The notes: generated by a model from the letters alone, not told the origin. A stretch of DNA of 64,000 nt from Ruoffia sp044336205 (GCA_044336205.1 CP172318.1:2108001-2172000), one strand, 5' to 3'. Shown: positions 1 to 8,889, counted from the stretch's first letter. Numbers and translations are program-made.

Positions 1-917
1 AAGTGCTTGACGTACTTTCGTTGCACTAATCACTTCACCTTCTACTTTTAATCTTGGAATAATTTCTAATTCCAAATCATCTTGAAAAACTTCGTTCATA
101 CTTTCGTTATAGATCTCTGTTACGCTTGAATAGGGCTCTTGACCGACGAGTCGGTGTTTGATATTAAGAATCGGAGCCACTTTTTCTTTAAATAACGTAG
201 CATCAACCGTTGCTTGAATTCGCGCGACACTTTCTTGAGCACGATCTCGTAAGAAATATGATGGGAATGTAGCCGAAGAGACCATATAATCATTCGTTGG
301 TAAGACAATAACTTTTGTCATGTCAGCGGTTGCACGTTTTACCAACATCATTCGCTCCTCATCGCTAAATTCAGAACGATCTTCAGACAGAACGAATACA
401 TACACGTAATCACTTCGTTTGGCTGTTTCTTCAATTAAGTGAAGGTGCCCTTTAGTTATCGGATTGGCGTTCATAACGACTGCGCCATTATTTCCTTCTT
501 TTTTATGATTACTTAACATAGATAAGTAATCTTCAAAATTAGGATGACCAAATTCCATGAAGGTAACATTCGACGTCTCTACAATTTTATTAAAGCCTAG
601 TGATTTAAAGTAAACACTATTCGTTGGACATGTATAGACGAAATAATGATTTGAGCCATTACTTCTTAGTTGATTCATTAGTTGGACAATAATATCCGTC
701 AGAAAGTTTTCTGATTGATAGTCTGAATGAACGGCTACACATTTAATAACGTTGCCAGAATATGAACCAGTAGCAACGAGATCATCACCTTTATAAATAC
801 CTACTGTATAATCAGTCTGTTCCTGAGTGCTTAAGTTGGAAGCTTCTAATAAACCTTCCCAATCTTTGCGTGCACTTTGGCTTCGATGAATCCATAAACG
901 TTTCGTTGTATACACTA
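1..917 (-). CDS. citC: [Citrate (pro-3S)-lyase] ligase, copy 1 (3' end outside window)
   Basis: Acetylates the phosphoribosyl-dephospho-CoA arm of the CitD subunit, activating citrate lyase. About 305 codons are present. An N-terminal GNAT-like part (GVYKGDDLVATGS-type strand, then VAVHSDYQ) leads into a nucleotidyltransferase part with VVMNANPITKGHLHLIE and, near the left edge, KVEGEVISATKVRQAL. It is a clear paralogue of the complete citC at 6788-7840. The GTG at 915-917 is preferred because an AAGG sits nine bases upstream; in-frame ATGs at 921-923 and 924-926 lie too close to it. It is transcribed away from the oad genes. Two citC copies in one cluster is unusual. Confidence 0.9.
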
Positions 918-1359
918 TCATCATCCTTTTTATTGACTAAAAGTTCTATTTCCTCCCCAAACCAATATTGTATGAAGAAAAATATTTATTTCTTCATCCT
1001 GCTATTCATTATATATTAATTATATTAATCGTGTTGTTTTTCCTCTGTATTTTATAATTCTGAACCTTATTCTACCTAACATGTTAACGTTATCAGATAT
1101 TTAGAATGTTATTCTGATGTAAATATTATGACAGAATCACCTATAGAGTTGTTGCATTAAATTTATTTTAATTTACTTTTTTCTATATAAAGCTGTTTTA
1201 ATCAGCTATCTATATAAGGTCTTTTGGAGGTATATTTAATCCTGTTTTTATTTTATGTAAAAAATTTTCACTCAAAAAAAACACCATTAGAACAGTATTT
1301 TCCTAAAAAAGAATTTCATTCTGAGGTGTTTTCGCTTACAATAAAGATAAATAGAACTT
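918..1359. promoter_or_regulatory. Intergenic region between citC and the oad operon, with a cre-like site
   Basis: This 440-bp AT-rich gap separates divergent citrate genes and must hold both promoters. TGTTAACGTTATCA at 1082-1095 matches the catabolite-responsive element consensus TGWAANCGNTNWCA at all but one position, which would fit carbon catabolite control of citrate use. A hairpin of nine to ten pairs lies at about 972-998 in the citC leader. I see no coding sequence and no confident sigma-A promoter. Confidence 0.4.
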
Positions 1360-1380
1360 ATGAGAAAGGTTGATATATAT

Positions 1381-2772
1381 ATGGTTGAAGTACGTATTAA
1401 TGAAACCGTCTTGAGAGATGCACATCAAAGTTTGATGGCAACTCGCATGTCGACAGAAGATATGCTTCCAATTATTGAGAAAATGGACTCGGCGGGATAT
1501 TACGCACTTGAATGTTGGGGGGGTGCAACTTATGACTCAGCGATTCGTTTCTTAGATGAGGATCCATGGGAACGACTACGTGAAATTCGTAAACGTACGC
1601 CGAATACGAAATTGATGATGTTACTTAGAGGTCAAAACTTAATCGGATACCGTCACTATGCTGATGATGTTGTTGATAAGTTTATTCAAAAGGCTGTTGA
1701 GAACGGCATAGATATCTTCCGAATCTTCGATGCCTTAAACGATTCACGTAATGTTCGTGCTTCACTTGAAGCAGTTAAGAAATACGGTTCACATGCACAA
1801 TTAGCAATTGCCTATACGACAAGTGATGTTCATACCGTTGAGTATTACACAAAACTTGCAAAAGAATACAATGATATGGGTGCTGACTCAATCTGTATTA
1901 AAGACATGGCTGGTATCTTAACTCCGGCTGTTACTCGAGAATTAATTCCAGCGATTAAAGCTGTGATTGATGTTCCATTGAACTTACACACGCACGCAAC
2001 AAGTGGTGTGTCACAAATGACTTACTTAGCTGCTGTTGAGAATGGCGTTGATATTATTGATACAGCGATTTCTCCATTAGCTGAAGGAACAAGTCAACCA
2101 CCTACTGAATCAATGGCATTAACATTAGAAGAATTAAATATTAATACACACTTAAACATTGATACTTTAGAAGAAATTGCAGACTACTTTAAAGGCATTC
2201 GTGATAAATACTTAGCAGACGGAACATTAGACAGTAAAATGATGTTCGCTGATCCTAAAGCTTTAATTTACCAAGTTCCTGGTGGTATGTTATCAAACTT
2301 ATACTCACAACTCCGCCAAGCAGGAGCTTTAGATAAATACGATGCTGTACTTAACGAAGTTCCTTCTGTTCGTGAGGACATGGGCTTCCCACCACTTGTA
2401 ACACCCCTAAGTCAAATGGTTGGAACACAAGCGGTATTCAATGTCTTAGCTGGAGAACGCTACAAGATGGTCCCTAACGAAATTAAGGACTACTTAAAAG
2501 GCTTATATGGTAAATCTCCTGCACCAGTGGATGAGGAATTCCGTCGCTCAATTATCGGCGACGCAGAAGTCATCGAAACGCGTCCAGCAGATCGTTTAGA
2601 TCCAGAGTTCGATAAACTTAAAGATGAATTAGGCGACCTAGGTAAAAATGATGAAGACGTATTAACTTACGCCTTATTCCCACAAGTGGGTCTGCAATAC
2701 CTAGAAAGAAAATATCAACCTAAACCAGTCGAAGGAGAAACAATCAAGATTTATGCCCGCTACGGTCAATAG
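1381..2772 (+). CDS. oadA: Oxaloacetate decarboxylase alpha subunit, carboxyltransferase domain only
   Basis: Transfers the carboxyl group of oxaloacetate (the citrate lyase product) to biotin on a carrier protein, releasing pyruvate. The TIM-barrel carboxyltransferase motifs are visible: TVLRDAHQS with Asp13, CIKDMAG with Lys174 (the residue that is carboxylated in this family) and LHTHATSG with metal ligands His203 and His205. At 463 residues it lacks the C-terminal biotin domain found in the Klebsiella protein; that domain is the separate gene at 3118. An upstream in-frame ATG at 1360 has no ribosome site, whereas the ATG at 1381 is preceded by AGAAAGG. First gene of an oadA-oadG-biotin carrier-oadB operon. 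Confidence 0.93.
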   Translation: MVEVRINETVLRDAHQSLMATRMSTEDMLPIIEKMDSAGYYALECWGGATYDSAIRFLDEDPWERLREIRKRTPNTKLMMLLRGQNLIGYRHYADDVVDKFIQKAVENGIDIFRIFDALNDSRNVRASLEAVKKYGSHAQLAIAYTTSDVHTVEYYTKLAKEYNDMGADSICIKDMAGILTPAVTRELIPAIKAVIDVPLNLHTHATSGVSQMTYLAAVENGVDIIDTAISPLAEGTSQPPTESMALTLEELNINTHLNIDTLEEIADYFKGIRDKYLADGTLDSKMMFADPKALIYQVPGGMLSNLYSQLRQAGALDKYDAVLNEVPSVREDMGFPPLVTPLSQMVGTQAVFNVLAGERYKMVPNEIKDYLKGLYGKSPAPVDEEFRRSIIGDAEVIETRPADRLDPEFDKLKDELGDLGKNDEDVLTYALFPQVGLQYLERKYQPKPVEGETIKIYARYGQ

Positions 2773-2804
2773 TAAGTCGATGAACGAAGGAGGAATTTAA
2801 ATAG

Positions 2805-3101
2805 ATGGAATCAATTAGTATTATAGACGGTTTAATGTTAACAGTCGTTTCTATGCTTACAGTGTTCGTAGTCCTTATATCTCTTTGGGGTATCACAGAA
2901 TTAACTGCAAAGCTTATTAACGGAAGTGAAAAAGCAGAACCTACACTTGCACCTACTAAACCAAAGTCTGCAGTAAACACTAATAACTTAGCACCGAACA
3001 AAAAACATCAACAAGTTGCTGAATTAGTTGCTTTAGCATTAGCGTCAGAAGATGAGCCAAACAAGAAGTTAGAGATTCAAGAATCAAAACGAATTAAATA
3101 A
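2805..3101 (+). CDS. oadG: Oxaloacetate decarboxylase gamma-type small membrane subunit
   Basis: A 98-residue protein with one N-terminal membrane segment (about residues 10-32, rich in Val, Leu and Ile) followed by a polar, Lys/Pro-rich cytoplasmic tail. In the family this subunit anchors the alpha subunit and carrier to the sodium-pumping beta subunit. The usual C-terminal His-rich zinc site is not obvious. A GGAGG stands before the ATG. In enterococci the equivalent small gene is called oadH. The assignment rests mainly on size, topology and position between oadA and the biotin carrier. Confidence 0.75.
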   Translation: MESISIIDGLMLTVVSMLTVFVVLISLWGITELTAKLINGSEKAEPTLAPTKPKSAVNTNNLAPNKKHQQVAELVALALASEDEPNKKLEIQESKRIK

Positions 3102-3117
3102 TTGGAGGATATAAATC

Positions 3118-3477
3118 ATGAAAAAATACGAAATCGAAATTAACAATGAAGTATACCACGTATCGGTAAAAGAATTACCTGCTGATGCAGATATGTCATC
3201 GGGTCAAACAGCTGCTCCTGCTGCTCAAGAAACACAAAGTGCTCCAGCACCTGCTGCAACATCAGGCGGAACAGAAATTAACGCACCAATGTCTGGAACT
3301 ATCTTAAAAGTTGCTGTCACACCAGGTCAAACAGTTGCTCAAGGAGATACATTAATTGTCTTAGAAGCTATGAAGATGGAGAACGAAATTGTTGCTCCAA
3401 CTGACGGTGTTGTTGGTGAAATTAGTGTCAGTCAAGGTGATAGTGTACAATCTGATCAATTACTACTGACTATATAG
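3118..3477 (+). CDS. oadD: Biotin carboxyl carrier subunit of oxaloacetate decarboxylase
   Basis: Carries carboxyl-biotin from the carboxyltransferase to the membrane decarboxylase. The 119-residue protein has an Ala/Pro/Thr-rich flexible linker (about residues 30-50), then a biotinyl/lipoyl domain with the EAMKMEN signature; Lys86 is the predicted biotinylation site. A separate carrier gene is the enterococcal-style arrangement, where it is called oadD. Preceded by TTGGAGG, and its stop lies 15 bp before oadB. Confidence 0.92.
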   Translation: MKKYEIEINNEVYHVSVKELPADADMSSGQTAAPAAQETQSAPAPAATSGGTEINAPMSGTILKVAVTPGQTVAQGDTLIVLEAMKMENEIVAPTDGVVGEISVSQGDSVQSDQLLLTI

Positions 3478-3492
3478 GAGGTATTCGTATAC

Positions 3493-4623
3493 ATGTTAGA
3501 CACAATTAATGAACTTATACAAACTTCCGGGTTTTTAAGTTTAACTTTACAAGAAATCATCGTCATTATGTTGGCCTTGGTTTTAATTTTTTTAGCCGTT
3601 ACTAAAAACTATGAACCCTATTTATTAATTCCAATTGGATTCGGTATGTTACTTGCTAACTTACCTCTAACTGGATTAATGGATCCTGTTACTTCAACTG
3701 AGAACGGTGGACTATTACACTACTTATATCAAGGGGTCGGGCTCGGAATATTCCCACCACTGATCTTCCTCTGTTTAGGAGCTTCAACTGACTTTGGTCC
3801 GCTTATTGCGAATCCAAAAACATTGTTATTAGGGGGAGCAGCTCAATTCGGTATTTTCGCTGCATTCTTCGGTGCCTTAGCCTTAGGAATGACGCCAAAC
3901 GAATCTGCTGCCATTGGTATTATTGGGGGAGCAGATGGTCCAACAGCGATCTACATATCTTCTCAATTAGCTGAGCATATCTTGCCAACAATTGCGATTG
4001 CTGCTTACTCATATATGGCACTTGTTCCAATAATTCAACCGCCAATTATGCGGGCGTTAACAACTGAAAAAGAAAGATCAACAGTTATGAAGCAAGCACG
4101 TCCAGTATCGCAAAAAGAAAAAATCATTTTCCCAATCGTTGTTACTTTATTCGTTAGTTTACTAATACCTTCAGCTGCATCATTAGTTGGGATGTTAATG
4201 TTAGGAAACTTAATTCGTGAAAGTAAAGTTGTACCTTTAATCGCAACAACTTTAGAGAACTCAATGATGTATATCATTACAATTCTTTTAGGTGTATCAG
4301 TAGGTGCTTCCGCAGATGCTGCGACATTACTATCACTTGATACAATCAAAATCATTTTCTTAGGTCTATTCGCCTTTGTTATTGGTACGGCAAGTGGTGT
4401 CCTTATGGGTAAACTGATGTACAAAATAACAAATGGTAAAATTAATCCATTAATTGGCTCTGCAGGTGTTTCTGCTGTACCAATGGCTGCGCGTGTTGCA
4501 CAGGCTGAAGGGATTAAAGCAAATCCTAATAACTACTTATTAATGCATGCAATGGGACCAAACGTAGCTGGAGTTATTGGATCAGCTGTTGCTGCTGGTA
4601 TCTTACTAAGCTTCTTTGGATAA
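3493..4623 (+). CDS. oadB: Oxaloacetate decarboxylase beta subunit, sodium-ion pump
   Basis: Integral membrane subunit that decarboxylates carboxybiotin and couples this to export of sodium ions. The 376-residue, multi-spanning sequence contains the family motif GGADGPTAIY, the preceding LGASTDFGPLIANP region and a conserved C-terminal NPNNYLLMHAMGPNVAGVIG stretch. Start ATG at 3493 has TAGGAGG upstream. Its stop is only 13 bp from the left end of the insertion sequence, so whatever followed it in the operon (probably the citrate carrier) has been interrupted. Confidence 0.94.
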   Translation: MLDTINELIQTSGFLSLTLQEIIVIMLALVLIFLAVTKNYEPYLLIPIGFGMLLANLPLTGLMDPVTSTENGGLLHYLYQGVGLGIFPPLIFLCLGASTDFGPLIANPKTLLLGGAAQFGIFAAFFGALALGMTPNESAAIGIIGGADGPTAIYISSQLAEHILPTIAIAAYSYMALVPIIQPPIMRALTTEKERSTVMKQARPVSQKEKIIFPIVVTLFVSLLIPSAASLVGMLMLGNLIRESKVVPLIATTLENSMMYIITILLGVSVGASADAATLLSLDTIKIIFLGLFAFVIGTASGVLMGKLMYKITNGKINPLIGSAGVSAVPMAARVAQAEGIKANPNNYLLMHAMGPNVAGVIGSAVAAGILLSFFG

Positions 4624-4673
4624 CCTAATCCATTCGATACAAAAAGAGGCTGGGACAAAAGGTCCTGGATTCT

Positions 4674-4729
4674 AAAATAAAAGAGAACCTACATTTTCTG
4701 TCAAAGAATTTGTAAGTTCTCTTATTTTA
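4674..4729. terminator. Hairpin at the transposase 3' end inside the IS
   Basis: AAAATAAAAGAGAAC at 4674-4687 pairs with GTTCTCTTATTTTA at 4716-4729. The 3' arm overlaps the transposase stop. It is likely to terminate transposase transcription and also read-through from oadB. Confidence 0.65.
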
Positions 4730-6251
4730 TTACCTTGTTTTTTGCATATTTCTTCAGATTGTTGGCCATCAAGACCAACCCAATGTCTGTTTTTACCTTC
4801 GATTTACCCCTTAGGTTAAATCGTGTGAATCCTAAATTAGCCTTTATCTGGCCAAAGACTGGCTCAACATCAATCTTTCGTTTGGCAAAGATTGTTGAAC
4901 CTTCTTTAGATAAAAGCTTTTCTGCTTCTGTATTTTTCAAAATTTGATACTTCTCATTATAGTAAAGCGCCTTTTGCGGCGCATTCTCTGGATCTGTTGG
5001 TTTATAAACCGCTACTTGAGAAGTATAGCCACTCAATTTATTTCTCCGTTTGGATTGATGGCTGTAGTAATAGATCGTACCGTCTGGGTGCGTAAAGGTC
5101 TTTTCTTCTTCATTATAAACCCAATTTCCTAAGTTTTTATCTGATGTTTTGTGTTTCTTTTTTTGGTCTTTATCAAATCGGTTGTATTTAATAAGATGGT
5201 CAATATCATTATCGTCTAAGTAAGTTAAGTTTTCTTCACTACCGTACCCTGCATCAGCTACAATGCGTTTAGGTCGATGAGGAAAGGTTTCGATAAAAGG
5301 TTGTAGCGTCCGTGTATCCGTCGGATTCGGAAAAACATCATAATGAAGAACAAATTGATTTTCTGTACCAATCTGAATATTATACCCGGCTTTCAACTGA
5401 CCATTCATCATAGGGTCGTCTTTCATTCGCATAAACGTCGCATCAGTATCTGTTTTTGAGTAACTGTTTCGACCATCGAACGTCTCAAACTGTTGATGAT
5501 ACTTTCGTTTTCGAGGCAGAAAATCCTGGCTCACTTTCCGATGATGTTTCTTGAGGCGACGACGAGCTTGTTTACGAGGATCTGGTCCTTTTACAGGATT
5601 CTCTTCAATATCTTGTGACAGTTTTTCAACTTCTTCTTCAATTAGTTCGGTAATCTCTTGAAGCATAGACTCTTCCAATTCCAACTCTTCATCGTATTGA
5701 ATACCTGCATCAACCATCGGTTGAATTTCTTCAAAGTAATATTCACGAGCAGATGTTTTCAGACGTTCCGCAAATCTTTCCGTTGCTTTTCTCCAGACAA
5801 AAGTATACTTATTGGCATTGGCTTCAATCTTCGTCCCATCAATAAAGACATTCTCTAAAGTGATTAGTTTTTCCAATTTTAATTGAATTGTAAATTCGAT
5901 AAATATATTCTCTAAAAGACGACTACAGTTGTCAGAAGAACGAAATCGATTAATCGTGCGATAGCTAATCACTTGTTGGGCAACAAGCCATTGCATCGGT
6001 AGATTTTCTTCCATCATTTCTTCAATCTTTCGACCACTAAAAATACCTTTACTGTAAGCATAAAGAAGAGACATGATGAGTGGTTTTGGGTGATAGGCAG
6101 GACGACCGTCCTGAGTCTCAAAAATTTTAAAGTAATGATCGTCCAATGAATCGACAAAGTTATAGATAGAAAAAACAATATGGTTGGGATCAATACAAGT
6201 AGATAATTCTAATGGAAGTGAAGTTTGATTCATGTTATAATGTACGTACAT
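4722..6251 (-). CDS. IS1182-family DDE transposase
   Basis: Catalyses movement of the element. The 509-residue protein has the IS1182 N-terminal domain (PLELSTCIDPNHIVFSIYNF), a DDE core beginning at FIDGTKIEANANKYTF, DAGYGSEENL in the middle and a C-terminal VEPVFGQIKANLGFTRFNLR block containing the last acidic residue. It appears full length and uninterrupted, so the element may be active. The start at 6249-6251 is chosen because AAAGGGGTG precedes it; another in-frame ATG lies three codons upstream. Confidence 0.93.
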   Translation of the reverse strand: MYVHYNMNQTSLPLELSTCIDPNHIVFSIYNFVDSLDDHYFKIFETQDGRPAYHPKPLIMSLLYAYSKGIFSGRKIEEMMEENLPMQWLVAQQVISYRTINRFRSSDNCSRLLENIFIEFTIQLKLEKLITLENVFIDGTKIEANANKYTFVWRKATERFAERLKTSAREYYFEEIQPMVDAGIQYDEELELEESMLQEITELIEEEVEKLSQDIEENPVKGPDPRKQARRRLKKHHRKVSQDFLPRKRKYHQQFETFDGRNSYSKTDTDATFMRMKDDPMMNGQLKAGYNIQIGTENQFVLHYDVFPNPTDTRTLQPFIETFPHRPKRIVADAGYGSEENLTYLDDNDIDHLIKYNRFDKDQKKKHKTSDKNLGNWVYNEEEKTFTHPDGTIYYYSHQSKRRNKLSGYTSQVAVYKPTDPENAPQKALYYNEKYQILKNTEAEKLLSKEGSTIFAKRKIDVEPVFGQIKANLGFTRFNLRGKSKVKTDIGLVLMANNLKKYAKNKVIK

Positions 6252-6331
6252 AAAAAGCACCCCTTTAATGTTTAGTGTCTATTTACTAATATTATATCAG
6301 GGTGCTTTTTGTATGCCTAATTATATATAGC

Positions 6332-6375
6332 AAAAACGACGAGAAAATTAGTTAATCTAATTTCTCGTCGTTTTT
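6332..6375. terminator. Hairpin at the IS right end
   Basis: AAAAACGACGAGAAA at 6332-6346 is complementary to TTTCTCGTCGTTTTT at 6361-6375, with TTAG/CTAA extending the stem inward. It lies upstream of the transposase and would block transcripts entering the element from the right. Confidence 0.6.
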
Positions 6376-6410
6376 ATTTAGTGGCTTTTGTCCCAGCCTC
6401 TTTTTGTATG

Positions 6411-6644
6411 GAAATATTTTTTCTCTCAGTAAGAGTAATTAGTTTAGCTTCATTCATGGGACAAACATTCCACTTATTAAGCCCATTAGTAGCCTTCTTC
6501 CACCTATCACTTCGTCTATTAGACATTATGGGTGAGTAGCAGAAAGAAGCTGGTAAATGTTTAATAGGAGTATTCGCTATCTTCGTTGTAACTGCTATTG
6601 TACTTGGATATCTTCCATTATATATTACACAACAAACTTTTTAG
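6411..6644 (+). pseudogene. C-terminal remnant of a citrate carrier (CitMHS-like), truncated next to the IS
   Basis: The plus-strand frame reads SLASFMGQTFHLLSPLVAFF, then LRLLDIMGE, a TAG stop, then QKEAGKCLIGVFAIFVVTAI and VLGYLPL before the TAG at 6642-6644. HLLSPLV followed by a leucine-rich helix and a final membrane segment is the pattern I know from the C terminus of citrate-metal/proton symporters. The stop falls where a Trp (TGG) would be expected (MGEWQKEAG). The first 300 or so residues are missing because the IS lies immediately upstream. In a citrate cluster a transporter is expected here, so this is probably the lost uptake gene. Family assignment is moderate; that it is broken is certain. 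Confidence 0.6.
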
Positions 6645-6687
6645 GCCATTACTTTCTGACGAAACGAACATGGTTGCATAACGCCTT

Positions 6688-6776
6688 AAAAAAGCTAGGA
6701 TCTGTAGTACCCCCAAAAAGTTAGTATTTTGGTCCAACTTTTTGAGGGTCACCTCAATGGAGGTTCCTAGCTTTTT
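6688..6776. terminator. Nested inverted repeat / bidirectional terminator
   Basis: The outer stem is AAAAAAGCTAGGA (6688-6700) with TCCTAGCTTTTT (6765-6776), giving U-tracts in both directions between convergent genes. Inside it lies a second inverted repeat, TGTAGTACCCCCAAAAAGTT (6703-6722) against AACTTTTTGAGGGT (6736-6749), which resembles IS3-type element ends facing each other. A related CCCCCAAAAGTT repeat occurs at 46724-46765. Confidence 0.6.
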
Positions 6777-6787
6777 CTTTGGATTTT

Positions 6788-7840
6788 TTAGTAGTGAATT
6801 ACATTCTCAGTGCCTTGAATTCTTTTTACAACTGCTTCTGATTCAGGACTTGTAAAAAAATCATAAGTAGTCTTTGGGGTCCATTCTCTTACCAAATCAA
6901 GTTCACCTTCCTTAATTGCTAATCGAACTTTTGATGCACTAATCACTTCACCCTCTTTGGCATATCTTGAGATGACGATACATTGAATACCTTGCGCTTC
7001 AAGTTGTTGAATCATAATCTCATTATAGATATTGGTTACCTTACTAAAGGGTTCCTCACCGATATAACGTTTTGTAATGCCCATCTCCTTAGCAATATAG
7101 ATAAAAATCTCAATATCCAACTTGGCTTGCGTCCTTATTACACTGTCTTCATCTTCTAAGAAATAAGATGGAAAAGTAGCATTACTGATAATATATGATC
7201 CTGTATCATGATAGACCACGTTATCGAGATGAGACGTCCCTTCAATAATTAATTTCCTTCGAATAGTATATGAAATCAGACTACTATCTTCACTCACCAT
7301 AAATATATGAACTAGGTCATTCTCTTTCGCTGCTTTCTCTACTAAAGCAAGGTGTCCTAAAGTAAATGGATTAGCATTCATTACAATCGCAGCACTATTA
7401 GCTGACAACTTATCCTTAGATTCTTCTTTTAATTGATTGAGATATTGATCAAAACCATCGCCCTTATTCTCTAAAAATACTAACTTATCTTCAACACGAG
7501 CAATCTCATAAAAGCCTAAGTCTAAGAAATACTTCATAGCTGTGCCTTTGGTATAGATAAAAATATGATAAATACCTCGCTCGTATTGGTAATTAATGAG
7601 GTGACTAATTAATTGATTCATTAACCCTTCACCTTGATAATCACTATCTACCGCCAGACATCTTAAAGTGTTCTGGTAACAACTACCTGTCGCAACCAGT
7701 TCATTACTCGAATTGTATAAACCACATGTATAATCTAGATGTTTGTCTCTTTGGATACCTTCTTTTTCTAGTAATTGATCGACGGCTTGATTAGATTTCC
7801 TATCCGGTTCGAATATCTTACTGACTGAATAATGATTCAT
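6788..7840 (-). CDS. citC: [Citrate (pro-3S)-lyase] ligase, copy 2
   Basis: Acetate:CitD ligase that switches citrate lyase on. The complete 350-residue protein has an N-terminal acetyltransferase-like region (LVATGSCYQNTLRCLAVDSD) and the nucleotidyltransferase signature AAIVMNANPFTLGHLALVEKA, followed by AKEGEVISASKVRLAIKEGE. It matches the partial copy at 1-917 along its length. Its ATG overlaps the stop of the upstream LysR gene by four bases (ATGA), so the two are co-transcribed and translationally coupled, divergently from citDEF. Confidence 0.94.
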   Translation of the reverse strand: MNHYSVSKIFEPDRKSNQAVDQLLEKEGIQRDKHLDYTCGLYNSSNELVATGSCYQNTLRCLAVDSDYQGEGLMNQLISHLINYQYERGIYHIFIYTKGTAMKYFLDLGFYEIARVEDKLVFLENKGDGFDQYLNQLKEESKDKLSANSAAIVMNANPFTLGHLALVEKAAKENDLVHIFMVSEDSSLISYTIRRKLIIEGTSHLDNVVYHDTGSYIISNATFPSYFLEDEDSVIRTQAKLDIEIFIYIAKEMGITKRYIGEEPFSKVTNIYNEIMIQQLEAQGIQCIVISRYAKEGEVISASKVRLAIKEGELDLVREWTPKTTYDFFTSPESEAVVKRIQGTENVIHY

Positions 7841-8706
7841 AGCTCCTCCTCTTTTGATAATTCCTTGATAAGATTAATAAATTCCCGAACTTGAGGTAAT
7901 TCTCCCACAGCTTGAGAATAAATTAGATAAGTAGACCTGACAAAAGGCGACCCATCCTCAAAGGTTAGGGGGTAAATCTCTCCATCAAACTGGTCTAAAC
8001 AAATCTCTGGGACAATGGTCCAGGAATTCGCAGCCTTCACTAACTCCACACAGGCAGTTAAGTTATCAACATAGGCAGTCTGCTTAGTCAAATCAATATT
8101 ATTCTCATGGAACCATTGAACGAGCTCACGTTCATAGGATAGATCCGTCTTCCTACCAATATAATTTAACTCGCTAAAGTCTTTATCTTGGTTCTTTCTA
8201 CTTTTAATCGCGCAAATCTTTTCCCGGCTAATTAAGACTTGCTTCCCTTTCCAAGGGTATTCACCTCTGACAATCACTAATTCGATTCGCCCTTGAAGCA
8301 ATTGATTGTAAAGCTTACGACTATTATCTGATGAGATATGCATCGTCACATTGGGGAATCGTTGTTGGTAAGCTGCTAAGACCTTTGGTAATCTGAACAA
8401 AGTATAGTTAATGGAAACTCCCACCGTCAGATTACCAGAGATGGTTCCATTGGAATTAACTAGCTTCTCTCGTGTAAACTGTAAGATTTTCCGCACCTTT
8501 TCCACTCCCTCTAAGAGTTCTTCTCCTTCTGGAGTAAAGTAGACACCATTTCTCGACCGTATTAGGATCTGTGTATCTAATTCGTTTTCTATCGCTGAGA
8601 TTCGTTTAGAAAGTGCTGATTGTGTGACATATAACGCTTCAGCCGCTTTAGTAATGTTCCGATAGGTATTCACAACAGATAATATCTCAAAATCTCGCTC
8701 ATCCAT
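7837..8706 (-). CDS. LysR-family transcriptional regulator of the citrate lyase genes
   Basis: A 289-residue LysR protein: N-terminal winged helix (residues 1-60, with NITKAAEALYVTQSALSKRI) and a periplasmic-binding-like co-inducer domain. It is placed divergently from citDEF and overlaps citC copy 2, the usual geometry for a LysR activator that controls both itself and the facing operon. Its co-inducer is not evident; citrate is an inference. A second, GntR-type regulator is encoded at 12023, so the cluster has two regulators. Confidence 0.88.
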   Translation of the reverse strand: MDERDFEILSVVNTYRNITKAAEALYVTQSALSKRISAIENELDTQILIRSRNGVYFTPEGEELLEGVEKVRKILQFTREKLVNSNGTISGNLTVGVSINYTLFRLPKVLAAYQQRFPNVTMHISSDNSRKLYNQLLQGRIELVIVRGEYPWKGKQVLISREKICAIKSRKNQDKDFSELNYIGRKTDLSYERELVQWFHENNIDLTKQTAYVDNLTACVELVKAANSWTIVPEICLDQFDGEIYPLTFEDGSPFVRSTYLIYSQAVGELPQVREFINLIKELSKEEEL

Positions 8707-8746
8707 TCCTTCACTTCCTTATTATGTAGTGTCCTATTTTTCTAAA

Positions 8747-8770
8747 TTATACCGTATATTTGGTCATAAT
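8747..8770. promoter_or_regulatory. Candidate LysR operator
   Basis: An imperfect inverted repeat, ATTATACC (8747-8754) against GGTCATAAT (8762-8770), separated by seven bases. It fits the T-N11-A dyad that LysR proteins bind and lies between the divergent lysR and citD genes. Confidence 0.45.
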
Positions 8771-8822
8771 ATAACAAATATTCAATTCCAATCAGGAATG
8801 GATGACTAGGAATTTTCTGCCT

Positions 8823-8851
8823 TTTACATAACTATAAATTATCGCTATCTT
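8823..8851 (+). promoter_or_regulatory. Promoter of citDEF
   Basis: TTTACA at 8823-8828 and TATCTT at 8846-8851 are separated by 17 bp, about 40 bp upstream of the citD start. Neither box is perfect, as expected for an activator-dependent promoter. The TGTAAGCG that follows resembles half of a cre site. Confidence 0.5.
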
Positions 8852-8889
8852 AATATTGTAAGCGAATTAATCAGGGAGGATGAAATCAA

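Larger units (their letters stand above)
4637..6409. mobile_element. IS1182-family insertion sequence
   Basis: A 1.77-kb element bounded by a perfect 25-bp inverted repeat: 4637-4661 (ATACAAAAAGAGGCTGGGAC then AAAAG) and its reverse complement at 6385-6409. It encodes one transposase on the minus strand. Each end carries a strong hairpin (4674-4729 and 6332-6375), typical for elements of this group that insulate their transposase from outside transcription. No clear target duplication is seen; the flanks are CATTCG on the left and GAAATA on the right. It lies directly between oadB and the tail of a transporter gene. Confidence 0.9.

Noticed and set aside
1260..1335. AAAACACC...GGTGTTTT as a terminator before oadA
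   Set aside because: The arms are more than 40 bases apart with no U-tract and no upstream gene on that strand to terminate.
1360..1380. Longer OadA start at the ATG at 1360
   Set aside because: No ribosome site upstream; the family's conserved N terminus starts at the second Met (1381).
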